NCBI RefSeq assembly: GCF_028554725.1
Contig: NC_071670.1
Span: 57,938,501 to 58,002,500 of the forward strand
Source: Zeugodacus cucurbitae
Taxonomy: Eukaryota; Arthropoda; Insecta; Diptera; Tephritidae
Direction: 5' to 3'
DNA: 64,000 nucleotides
The notes below the pieces were generated by a model. It did not search any database. It had not been told where the DNA came from and saw only the letters and a list, made by a program, of their open reading frames with translations. This document shows, one piece after another, positions 35,820 through 46,800 of this stretch (its first letter is position 1; every line of letters begins with the position of its first letter). The translations under genes and the position numbers were made by a program.

Positions 35820-37190
35820 TTCTGTAACAAAGAGCTTTTATTTTTGCGGAAAGTTTTACGAACAGATTATCAAGTTGGATGTAGTTTATTTTCATTGCTA
35901 GGAATTAAACAGTTAAATTACCGTAATACAACATAGCAAAGAATAGAGATAAAGACACGACATCTTTACTTTGGCTGTTCGAAGCTTAATGCTATGCTAT
36001 GTGATTTATAGCACCGCAAAGTTTTAACAAGTATAAAAGGGCTTTATAATAGGTAACACAAATACATAATATGATACCTTTCATCTTTGATAAAATACTT
36101 TTTAAAGCCTTTTACTGCGGTCGCCTGCGACATTTCACATTTTTCGCACTCTGAACTGGCAATATATTTCAATATTATTTTTCAATATTTTCTGTTTTTT
36201 TTATTAAATTTTTCAAATTTATTGCTTTTATAATTTTATTTTATGAATTAAAATCACTTTCAATTTCGAATGACACTGTTTTAAACCCATTTGTTAACAT
36301 CATACTCTTCCGAGATCGAACAAAGATTATGGTATTTCGGATTTGTGCAAGTCTTACATTCCGATGCAGCTACCGAACAACTCTTATAAATCGGGAAGTT
36401 GACCCGTTTGTTGTTGCATAATTACAGGCGAATAGGAAAGCTTTATATTCTTCACCCGAGTCGTCGTAAGAAGCAGCAGCGCAACCCACACGAATATTAC
36501 GATCTGCCACAATAACGGTAAAGTGACCAATAGCGCTATAATATACAAATTGCATACATAAATGCATAGACTAATTCGATAATTGGAAAATCTATGTGTG
36601 GAAATTAGTGATGAGCGATATTGCTACTTTTAAATCACTGTGATTTTATATTGCTATTGCGATCGCAATAGTCTGTTGCCAATGTCGCGCTGACTGCCGT
36701 TATGATGAGTAAGACGAATTGTATTGTCGTCATTGCAGTCGGTAAACGGTAAACGGGAGATGTTGTATTTCGTACACTATTCAGGACTGATTCTCTTTCA
36801 AACTACACTGCACTTTTACAATCGCGAGACCGTAACGCGTTAATAATTATTTACGTAAGTAAGAGTAAGTATAGCATTTGTTGCTCGTTAATTAGAATTT
36901 TTCAGTATGGAAACTATAACTTTATAGTGAGGAATTTATTCAATTAACTGCGTCAAGTGGAAAAAACAGAACCTAATATTTAAAGCCGGTTTCTTAATAA
37001 ATAAAAAATATTTACTATAATTAACACAAATTTTTGGTATAAGATGTCTCTCAGTTCCCATTAAACAGCATGTCGTATGAGTAACCAAAGAATTAAAATC
37101 TGAACAATTCCAAATAAACGTATCCATAAATATTGATAGACAGTTATATAGTTTACATTAACCTCAATTTCGTTTGTTCTGTTTTATCGA
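35820..37190 (-). repeat. Inverted sub-cluster duplication block 3a
   Basis: Matches 39830-41620 along the 3' flank (GCGGAAAGTTTTACGAACA), the CAP relic, the promoter and the 5' flank (AACTGCGTCAAGTGGAAAAA). The LINE relics L2 and L3 sit at corresponding places, so they belonged to the duplicated unit. Confidence 0.8.
36281..36733 (-). pseudogene. CAP pseudogene, exon 2 lost and exon 3 frameshifted
   Basis: The minus-strand exon 1 starts at 36733 with MTTIQFVLLIITAVSATLA and reads TDYCDR before homology stops; exon 2 is entirely absent. Exon 3 (36541-36281) reads SAIGHFTVIVADRNIRVG and FACNYATTN. One base is then deleted relative to the intact copies, which shifts the frame before the conserved FPIYKSC region. 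The remaining sequence to the DVNKW end is intelligible in the other frame. This is the broken sister of the gene at 40240-41151. Confidence 0.85.
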
Positions 37191-37299
37191 AATTATGTTT
37201 TTTTAAATATTTTATTCGTTAAAATAATAAAATTCAAAATATTTTAAATATTTTGCATAAAAAAAGGCACATAAAAAAGGTACACTATATCCAAAACTA

Positions 37300-38825
37300 T
37301 ACGCTCACTTAAATTGGATATTAACCCATACTCGTATATGAGGAATAAATTCCACCGGAGCTTTGAAAATCCGTATAGGAGGGAAATTATGACCCAATTT
37401 TTACCATTTTTACTAAGTTCGGGTGTATCCGAACATTTTATACTCTCGCAATTTATTTATTTAACTTTATTAATATTATATAATACACAATTTGACCTAC
37501 ATATTCGTCATATATATTGTATTAAATCCATTGAAAGTTGGAAACCATAATATTATGTTAGAAGCACCGAGGTTCTCATGGTCGATATATGGGGCCTTGA
37601 AAACCTATGGTCCGATTTCGGCGATTTTTAGAATGGGGCTGCTACACTATAAACGTAGTATTTGTGCAAAGTTCTTCACTAGTGCTTACTTTATATATTG
37701 TAATGTAAACGATTCAGATCGACTTCAGAGTTCTGGTATATGGGAAGTAGGCGTGGTTGTGATCCAATTTGGACTATTTTCACAACATATCATTGGGATG
37801 TAAGGAAACTATTACAAACCAAGTTTCATTGAAATCGGTCGGGTAGTTCCTGAGATATGGTTTTTGACCCATAAGTGGGCGACGCCACGCCCATTTTCCA
37901 TTTTGTAAAAAAATCTGAGTGCAGCTTCCATCTCCCATTTCTTACGTGAAATTAAGTGTTTCTGACGTTGTTCGTTAATGAGTTAACCCACTTTTAGTAA
38001 TTTTCAACCTAACTTTTGTATGGGAGGTGGGCGTGGTTATGATCCGATTTCTTTCATTTTTGGACTGTATTAGGAAGTGGCTAAAAAAATTGACTGCAGA
38101 AAGTTTGGTTTATATAGCTCTATTGGTTTGCGAGATATATACAAAAAACTTAGTAGGGGGCGGGGCCACGCCCACTTCCCCAAAAAAATTACATCCAAAT
38201 ATGCCCCTTCATAGTACGATCCTTCATACCAAATTTTATTTCCATAGCTTTATTTATGGCTTAGTTATGGCACTTTATGTGTTTTCGGTTTTCGCCATTT
38301 TGTGGGCGTGGCAGTGGTCCGATTTTGCTCATTTTCGAAAGCAACCTTCTTATGGTGCCAAGTTTCATCAAGATATCTTAATTTTTACTCAAGTTACAGC
38401 TTGCACAGACGGACGGACGGACGGACGGACAGACAGACATTCGGATTTGAACTCCACTCTTCACCCTGATCACTTTGGTATATATAACCCTATATCTCGT
38501 TTAGTTTTGGGTGTTACAAACAACCGTTATGTGAACAAAACTATAATACTCTCTTTAGCAACATTTGTTGCGAGAGTATAAAAAAAGATTCCCTCTGAAT
38601 TATTATACTTAAAAATATTTGAGAGATTTACCAATATTTTCGGTGAAAAATTACCCTTACACACTGAGTTCTTCATGCTCGATATACGGGGCCTTGAAAA
38701 GTTAGAGAAGTCGAGAATTTTCCCACTAATGATGTCACAGCTCAAATACAGCATTTGTGAAAAGTTTAATCCGCTATCTTCATTGGTTCCTAATATATAT
38801 ATTATAAAGTGAACGTATCAGATGG
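37300..38825 (-). repeat. Family A repeat, outer copy interrupted by copy A3
   Basis: Positions 37371-37405 (GGGAAATTATGACCCAATTT) and 38583-38825 (GATATACGGGGCCTTGAAAA and onward) match the two sides of one minus-oriented family A element. The inner copy A3 lies between them. About 25 bases of the consensus are missing at the junction. Confidence 0.65.
37410..38582 (-). repeat. Family A repeat, near-complete copy A3
   Basis: The minus-oriented copy begins with the hairpin GTTCGGGTGTATCCGAAC and TATACTCTCGCAA at the left, and ends TTGCGAGAGTATA at the right. The (GGAC)n block lies at 38408-38440. A 184-codon frame at 38027-38581 is an accident of this repeat and is not conserved in other copies. 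Confidence 0.75.
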
Positions 38826-39185
38826 AATTAAAAAGAGGTCGCTGGAGGCACTGGACAGGACTCTAAAATATTTATGCGAGAACCAAAACATTTTTGGTGA
38901 AGCCGTTGTCCATTCTGTTGTCAGGTGATTTTCGCCAGACATTTTGTTAGTGTTTTACAACAAGATCAAACTGCGATTGTGTTTACGGAGCAGTCGCTAG
39001 ATATTGGAAATGGTAAGATCGCAGTTGACACCACGACCGGAGTAATAACATTTCCAACATATTTCTATCACTTCACAGACTCCAAGGAGAAGCTTATTTA
39101 GTGCGTTTTCCGGATATAAAACCACAAAACAGGAGCCATAATTGGCTGAGTGACCGAGCAATATTGGCGGCTACGAACAAAGATG
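38826..39185. other. Spacer, no supported gene
   Basis: No recognisable frame. The stretch may contain further decayed LINE sequence continuing from 39190, but I cannot support it. Confidence 0.3.
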
Positions 39186-39189
39186 ACGA

Positions 39190-39790
39190 TGGTCTCAATG
39201 CGATAATTTAGAATTTCCTTCCAGGAGAGTTGACACTGCTACATAACAGACTATCGGAGTCAATTGTCCCACAGAATTTTTAAAATCATTAAAACTGCCA
39301 GGACTATCATCGCTTAAATTGCGATTAAACGTAGGATCAGTTGTCATCATGCTGCGTAACATAAAGCAACCTCGACTTTTCAATGTAAGGAAGGCTGTGA
39401 AGAATATAATCAATATCGTCATCGTAGCCAAGATTATCATGAGAAAGGGAAGAACCCACTGGGACAACTAAAGTCGCTAGATGATACCGCACACTCCACA
39501 AAATGAATGCCAAAGACCCTGAAGTGACGACAAAGCGCTTTGAACCTTTTACGAATTTGTTGAGGCAATTAATTTCCAATCGGGATAATTCAATTGGTTC
39601 ACCGAAGTTCGCACAGGTACTGGTCATTCGACGATCACTGAACCAAAGAGAAGATGCAAAAGGATAGTGGGGCACCAACTTGATCTGATGACATTGCAGC
39701 TAGGATGCCCTTCGCGCAAGTCATCGGCTTCGCAGTTGCCACCGATACTGCTATGGCCTGGAACTCAAAACAGGCTGATACTAAAGTAGC
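39190..39790 (-). mobile_element. Jockey-like LINE relic, RNase H and C terminus (L3)
   Basis: Minus-strand translation contains PGHSSIGGNCEADDLREG (RNase H signature, 39762-39705). Broken frames then include EPIELSRLEINCLNKFVKGSKRFV, the LINE C-terminal segment. It is the counterpart of L2 in the duplicated block and is inactive. Confidence 0.75.
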
Positions 39791-40239
39791 TAGAAGATAT
39801 TGATTGTGAGGCCACGAACTTCTTGACTAGCTTATATTTCTGCGGAAAGTTTTACGAACAAATTATCAAGTTGGTTATAGTATTTTAATTGCTAGGAAGT
39901 AAACAGTTAAATTACCGTAATACAACATAGCAAACAATGGAGATAAAGGCACGGCAAATTTTCTTCGGCTGTTCGAAGCTTAAAAGCTATGTTATATGAT
40001 TTATAACACCGAAAAGTTTAAACGACAAGGAAAGGGCTTTACAAAAGGTAACAAAAATAAAATACGGTTAGTAAGTTTCCGACTAACATTGATAATATAA
40101 CTTTACGGTATTCACAGACGATATTACACATTTTTCTCAAACCGAATTGTCAATATAATTTATTAATTTTAATTAAATTTTAAGCATACAATTATTGTCT
40201 TTTCTAATTTTATCAAGTTCCATTTCGAATTACACGGTT

Positions 40240-41151
40240 TTAAAACCATTTGTTAACATCATACTCTTCTGAGGTCGAACAAAGATTTTTGAATATCGGA
40301 TTTTTACCAGCCTTGCATCCGGAAGCTGCTACAGAACAACTCTTATAAATCGGGAAATTGATCATATTTGTTGTTGCATAATTACAGGTGAATAGAAATG
40401 ATTTATATGATTGACCCGATTCGTCATAGGTAGAAGCAGCGCAGCCCACACGAATATTACGATCTGCCACCATAACGGTAAAGTGACCAATAGCGCTATA
40501 ATAAATAAATTGCATATATAAATGCATAGACTAATTCGATAATTGGAAAATGTGTGTGTGAAATACTTACGGGCCGTTATACCGACTCGGATAGCTATCG
40601 ATATACTTCATTTGGGTATGCTTCATCTCACTTGACCACATATTCACCATTTGTAATGACACTGCGGTAGCATTCAGCTCATAGATCGTCCTCCATGCCA
40701 AATTCTGACCGGAATATTCGTAGGCCTTCGTATCGTGACACTCATCATGTCTCATTTTACACTGTTTAACATTCAATGCCGCCAATTCGGCCAATTCATC
40801 ATCCCACTTCATGGTGGCCATGCGACAGGCCGGTTTGAATACATTCGTACCCCTAGCCACCCGATTACGCAACTTATTGTGTGCATTCACAATCGCTTTC
40901 TGTATATCTTTGGTTAGTTCCACCATGGCAGGATTTCTACAGTCGGAAGCGAAATCCTGTAAGAGCGTCGTGCAAATTTCGAATACTGAAAACAATGAAT
41001 GCAAAAATATATGCTACGTCACACTCACGCCATCATTGTCGCAAGCAATATGTTTCGTATGACCGCAAAACTCCGGATCGCAATAGTCTGTTGCCAATGT
41101 CGCGCCGATGACTGCCGTTATGATGAGTAAGACGAATTGTATTGTCGTCAT
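40240..41151 (-). CDS. Antigen 5-related secreted CAP protein (copy 7, minus strand)
   Basis: Exons 41151-41029, 40956-40571 and 40495-40240 encode 254 aa. The signal peptide MTTIQFVLLIITAVIGATLA precedes TDYCDPEFCGHTKHIAC. The domain shows HNKLRNRVARG, KPACRMATMKWDDELAELAA, SGQNLAWRTIYELNAT, GHFTVMVADRNIRVG and FTCNYATTNM, ending DVNKWF. Exon 2 is one codon shorter than in the other copies (YELNA against YNTPNA). An in-frame Met 27 codons upstream (41232) was rejected because the signal peptide starts at 41151. It is inverted relative to the rest of the array and diverged at its N terminus, so it is probably an older member. Confidence 0.94.
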
Positions 41152-41236
41152 TGCAGTTAGTAAACGGTAAACGGGAGATGTTGTATTTTGTACAGTATTC
41201 AGGATTGCACTGATTGCGTTTTCAAACTGCACTGCA

Positions 41237-41244
41237 CTTTTATA
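41237..41244 (-). promoter_or_regulatory. TATA box of CAP copy 7
   Basis: On the minus strand TATAAAAG is followed 31 bases later by ATCAGTG (TCAGT at 41213-41209), a matching initiator. This is the clearest core promoter in the window. Confidence 0.75.
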
Positions 41245-41968
41245 ATGGCGAAACCGTAACGCGTTAACAATTTATTTACGTAAGTAAGAGTAAGTATAGC
41301 ATTTGTTGCTCGTTAATTAGAATTTTTCAGTATGGAAACTATAACTTTATAGTGAGGAATTTATTCAATTAACTGCGTCAAGTGGAAAAAACAGAACCTA
41401 ATATAAAAAGCCGGTTTCTTAATAAATAAAATATATTTATTATAATTAACACAAGTTTTTGGTATAAGATGTCTCTCAGTTCCCATTAAACAACATGTCG
41501 TATGAGTAACCAAATAATTAAAATGCGTTCAATTTAAATTAAACGTAAACGTAAACATAAATATTGATATAGTTTACATTAACCTCAATTTCGTATGTTT
41601 AGTTTTGACGAAAGTCTTTTTTAATTCTATTTTTTCTCATCAAACTCATAAAATTCTAAATTTTTCAAATATTTTGCATATAAAAAAACGCATACATATG
41701 CATTTTATAAATTAAACAGCGTGACATCTATATGTCAAATAGCAAAAGTACGCAGATAAACCAACTAACATAATCACACACAAACACACATGCATTTTGT
41801 ATGAAGCAAACGTCATTTCGCCATGACAAGTCAGTTGTTGTAAACCGAGTTTGTATTGCAAAATTTTTCCTAAGCAGCACAGATTGCTTTTAATTACGTT
41901 ATGTTTTAAATATTAAATTTCTAATTAGAAATTACAAGAAACCGTGAAGAACACAAAGCCACCGCAAT

Positions 41969-43117
41969 ATGGTTTATATAGATCGAGGTATAAACTGCAA
42001 AACAACAGCTCTATAATAAGCTGCATAAAATATGTGTCAACTTCCTGCTTGAGTTGCTGATAAAACAATTTTGAATTCGTTAAAGTACACGTACTGCAAT
42101 ATTTACCAGTTTTTGTTTACTATTTTTTGCTTTTGACAAAAAGTAATACTTTTAAGAATTACAAAAATCAATCGTGCCAAATATATGTGAACCTTCTATA
42201 TATGTATGTATGTACGTATATTGGCAAATGAGGAAGTTTAAATTTGTTAAAGTACACGTACGAACTGCATTGTTTTAAAATGTTCATTCACTCCGACGGA
42301 GTAAAATGTCGAAAATTTCATAAAATTAATGAAAATTGACAGCAATGCACTATTGCTTGCGTTTATTAATACAACAAAAAGTTATAGAGTTTTAACTGAT
42401 TATGTATGAAGAAAATTCGATGTATAGAAATATGGTTTTTACTTCTTTTTATAATTTTTCTTTTTTTTAGTGTGATTTGAAATTAAATTACAGTTGAACT
42501 TCACTAACTCGAATCACAATAATCAACAAAAAACCTTCAAATTATGCAAGCAAATTTGTATGAAATTTGACTCCTAAACGCTATTGCTAGTTCGAGTTAT
42601 GGGTAACTTCGAGTTATGGAAGTTCAACTGTAATTTCTATTAAAAAAAATAGTTAATTTTATTTCTTTTAATTCAATTTATATGTTATAACCATCAAATA
42701 AATTATCAAAACCTCTTCTCACTTCACAGATGGCAGCGTTTTGCAACGCCGACCTTGGAGCGTGTCTCGTGTGTTGGAGATTTTTACGGGCCTATGGTTC
42801 ATTTCGATCACATTGTAAGTAATGCTGTGCAATGCAATAATCAATATATTGTATTAAAATGCTTTCAAAATAGTTTCAGAGGCCTAATATCGCCATTCAT
42901 GAAAGATCAGCAAAGTAGCAGTGGTGGTAATAGCCGTAGAGGCGGTTGGGGTGGTGGCTCTGGTGGTGGCGGCGGTGGCGGAGGAGGCGGTGGTGGTGGT
43001 TCTGGTGGTGGAGGAGGTGGCGGCAGCGGTGGTGGTGGCTTTGGACCAAACCGTCGTATTGGACGCATCAATAATACATCGATGGACGCGCCAAGCTGTG
43101 GCAGTTGTTGTGGTTAA
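41969..43117 (+). CDS. Selenoprotein K family protein, Cys-type paralogue
   Basis: Exons 41969-41987, 42730-42814 and 42874-43117 encode 115 aa. The N terminus MVYIDRDGSVLQRRPWS leads into one membrane helix (about residues 21-43, RVLEIFTGLWFISITLF). A cytosolic Gly/Ser-rich tail follows and then FGPNRRIGRIN, the conserved SelK block. The end is SCGSCCG: cysteines stand where SelK proteins carry selenocysteine, and TAA closes the frame. SelK is an ER membrane protein that in mammals works in ER-associated degradation and in protein palmitoylation with DHHC6. The exon 3 acceptor at 42872-42873 was chosen because the next AG would bring a stop in frame. Intron 1 carries a MITE. Confidence 0.9.
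42491..42630. mobile_element. pogo/Tigger-like MITE, 140 bp, in intron
   Basis: The left end CAGTTGAACTTCACTAACTC and the inverted right end (CAGTTGAACTTCCATAACTC) are flanked by TA at 42489-42490 and 42631-42632. Length and termini are typical of pogo-type MITEs. It lies in the first intron of the Cys-type SelK gene. Confidence 0.8.
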
Positions 43118-43182
43118 ACGAATTTGTTCAGACAGCATTAAAAACTAACAAACACTGCCTTGATATTTAAACGCAAAACGTA

Positions 43183-43225
43183 GAATTTAACAAAACTATT
43201 AGACTCTCTTTGCAACAAGTTGCGA
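43183..43225 (-). repeat. Family A terminal fragment
   Basis: ACAAAACTATTAGACTCTC and TTGCGAGTGTATAA match the right end of copy A3. Only about 40 bases remain, in the 3' region of the SelK paralogue. Confidence 0.5.
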
Positions 43226-43670
43226 GTGTATAAAAATATCAATATTTAACAACATTTTTTTATGAAGTGAAGTTTTTTGTGAAGCATCTAACAGCTTGTC
43301 AAGTGACGTGAAATCAAATAGTGTATGCATGTAATGCAAAAAATATTATTTTTAATATACATATATTATGCGCATTTATACAAAAACATTAGTTTGTTTA
43401 ACAGAATTACATAACGATATTTTAACTAGTGTTATATAATATCAATTTTTATAATATTGAAATTGTGTACAAGCTGTTACAATGAAATAACCTATAATCT
43501 CTTTTAAAAAAAATATTTCCAAGCGGCTTTAACTTGAAAGACTTGGGAGTAATAAATAAATAAAAAGTGAAATATATAAAATTGCCTATACTTTATTATG
43601 TAAATAGATGTATGTATGTACATATATGTAAGTATGTATAAATTTGGTAAAATCTTACAATGAGTTAAAA

Positions 43671-43692
43671 ATAATAATAATAATAATAATAT
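43671..43692. repeat. (ATA)n microsatellite
   Basis: Seven uninterrupted AAT/ATA units lie between the convergent SelK paralogue and spastizin genes. Nothing else is visible in the 700-base gap except 3'UTR-like AT-rich sequence. Confidence 0.8.
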
Positions 43693-43834
43693 AGAATCAC
43701 AATAAAATATTTAATCAATTAAAAGTGTTTATAACAGTATGGTAATACGTATGTATATATATGTATGAAGGTATACTTGTGCTACGGTTCAGTCGAGATG
43801 TTAATATATATAAAGCATTGGTATATTGTGAAAA

Positions 43835-46800
43835 TCATTCATTCCGCGCCGCGGCATTCACATTCAATTTTCTTTCACACAATTTCTTAATATGCACCTG
43901 ATTGGTGAGTTCGGCTTGTCGCAGTATACGACGTATATCACCGATACGTTCATACTTATTCGCTAAGAGGTATGCCGATTTCAGCTGGCCAATGAAGATG
44001 TGACAAGATATGCGCAATTCCACGCTATGAATGCGTTTGACGAGATTGTCCAGTATAGTCTTGACCTCCGGATCATTAGAATTGCTAGCCGAATTGATGG
44101 CGATCGATAAGATCTCATCAATATCACGCGTTTGTATGCCATTATTCGAGGTTATGCAGCTGATTAGCTTTTCTACTTCGACAATGCGTTGATTGCAAGC
44201 CAGAAATTTGGCTGACGCACCGAATACTTTCACCTCCGGCAGCTTGTAGTGGTGTATGATTCTACAGAGTGCCAAATATTTATGAAATGACATTTCAAAG
44301 TCAAAAGGGACGCCCACTCACCTGTAGGCTAAGCCAAAACCTTCCTCGGTATTCTTGCCGCACAGCAAAATCAATATGCAAACTTGTATGCGCTCCTGCG
44401 CGCCATCAAAGAGTGTGGGTAACTTCAATTTGCCCGCATTGTCCAGACGTAACTGTGAAATACATATATATGAAATGAGCAACAACTTGAGCTACACACT
44501 TTTCATCTACCTGCTTGAGCATTTTCAGCGTGTTCACTTCATCCGGCGCGCTCAACTCACGCTCACAATGCGCCAAGAACTTCGCCACTTCCAATTGCAT
44601 GGCGATCGTGTTGATGTGACTGTTGAGCGCACGCGCATCCATATGCATTAAGAAGCTCATGCTCGTAGCCGGTGTATTCGCACCCGAACTCACGCTCGTG
44701 CGCCGACTGCTCACCGATCCTTTACGATTGCGCAGCAACGGCTCGAAATTCACCTTATCCCACTGCGTCAACTCCAATTGGCTTTGCAAGTGCTGCTGTG
44801 CGTTGTGCAGATGCATGGCGTTCGCATGCAGATGCTGGAAAGTCTCACAATTGGCCGAGTAGAAGCGCACACATGTCATGCTCGCGCGCACTGGATCGTG
44901 CAGCAGCAATTGCAACTGATAGAGTGAGTTGAGATGATTTTGTGTCTCCAAATAGTGACAGGTCTGCAGCAAAGTCACACGCCAAATGCTTAAACTCGCG
45001 TCCATCTTCTGCATATGCTCGATTAGTGTCGGCAGACTACCATGGCGCAGGGCGCCGAGGAAAATGTTGTGTATAAAATATTCCGATTCGAGATTTTGTT
45101 GTAGCAAATACTTGAGCGCCGCATTGAGTTCACGATGACGCATGAGAAATTGCAGCACATCTGTGTGTGAGCCATAGGTCAGCACATAGTAGAGGCATTC
45201 CTCGAAACCGCGCGTGTGTTGCACATACTGTCGCGACTTATTATCGAGATTTGTGTGCGTGCCACTGAGATTGTTATGCAGTTCGTTGTACTGACCCTTC
45301 GCGATGTGCTTCAAATTGGCCAGTGTGTTGAGTATGCCCAGCGCCGGCTCGTGCATGCGTATGGGACATGGGTCCTTGCGGCGCGACAGCATTGAGGCGA
45401 GCGAAGTATTCGAGCTGCGTATGAGTGAGGCGCGCTTCAATGTCTCCGGCTGCGGCTTTAGGCATGGTGTGCTCTCGATGGTTTTCACTATCTCCTGCAG
45501 TAGTGGGGGACCGCGTTGTGGGCGTTTTGTTATTTGTATGTCCGGTTCCTGGTGAGAGGATTCGAATGGGTTGTCATTCGTGTCCGTATCGGGTGTTGTT
45601 GTTGTGGACATTATATATTTGCAGATTTTCTCATTCATATACTCGCTACTCAACTTGGTCATGCAATAGGAGAACTTCTCGCGTGCTGCGAACAATTTTG
45701 AATTATTTTATGTTTTTTATGATTTAAGTATTTATGTGCGAAGATAATTTGTTTTTCTTGAAGCTGTTTATTAGTAAGCATCCAAATAGTGCAGTTTGTA
45801 CAATGAAGTGTGGTTAGTTTTGATATTTGTTGATATATAGATGTAAGTATATATGTAGATTTGTAAATATTGATGAAATCCTTAATTTTATTTTTTTTAT
45901 AATTATATAATATTTTTATTATTTTTATTGAAACAAAAAATCCAATTTGCGTCACACACATTAAAAACACATTTTCATTAAAATTTTGCACATTCACTGC
46001 TTCACAAACACACAAAAAAATTTTGAAAAGGTCAACCAAAAACCGTTAGAAATAAAAAAAATCAAAAACCGTTAGGAATAAAAAACATGCTGCTTATAAC
46101 TGAAAACAGATAATTCTGTTATATAAACATTTAAATTATAATTGTAAATATATTTTTTTATAATTAATGTTACAATCTTGTTCGAACAAGTTCCACAACC
46201 CAATTATACGTAAATCAAAATATTTTTATATAAATGTGATGATCGAAAATGGATAGTTTCTTAATTTATAAAGAATACTGTTATATTCAGGGATCTGCGA
46301 AAGCGTTCGAAGACAATCGGGGCTATATAACCCGAACAGACACGAAATTTATCAGCTCAATAATTGTCAAATCGTATGCATTCTTCAAAATAACTACATT
46401 AAGGAATGTTTTCTGACCCTACAACAACAACATAGTCAGGCTTACAAGGATAGGTCTCATCTTTCGACGCTCTAAATACAATATTTGACGGATCAATGAG
46501 AGTAAAGCACAAAAATATACAAAAGCAAGAAAACAAATAAAGCCAAAATGAATTAGAAACCGAAACATTTATAAAGTGTGTTCAAAAATTAACGGGAATT
46601 TTAAAATTTACAACTATTCAAAAGTCCAATTGACATTTTTTTTTCGTATTATGTTGGGTCGTCATTTTACAAGCACTGAAGGAGCTAAGAGCAAATGGAA
46701 ACAACTTTTCAAAAAAAAAAAAAAAAATCCCGTTATTTTTTGAACACAACTCACATATAAAATTCCAACACCTTCACCACACTTAGGATACATATAGCAT

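Larger units (their letters stand above)
39830..41620 (-). repeat. Inverted sub-cluster duplication block 3b
   Basis: Partner of 35820-37190, with the CAP gene intact. The TATA and 5' flank are shared with the relic. Confidence 0.8.

Noticed and set aside
38027..38581. 184-codon plus-strand frame
   Set aside because: It lies wholly inside family A repeat copy A3, and the frame is not kept in other copies.
41014..41232. Upstream Met at 41232 as the start of CAP copy 7
   Set aside because: It would put 27 non-hydrophobic residues before the signal peptide and lies upstream of the likely transcription start at 41213.
42884..43148. Open frames in the other frames of the Gly-rich SelK exon
   Set aside because: They are Val/Ala- or Thr-rich shadows of a GGN repeat and have no family resemblance.
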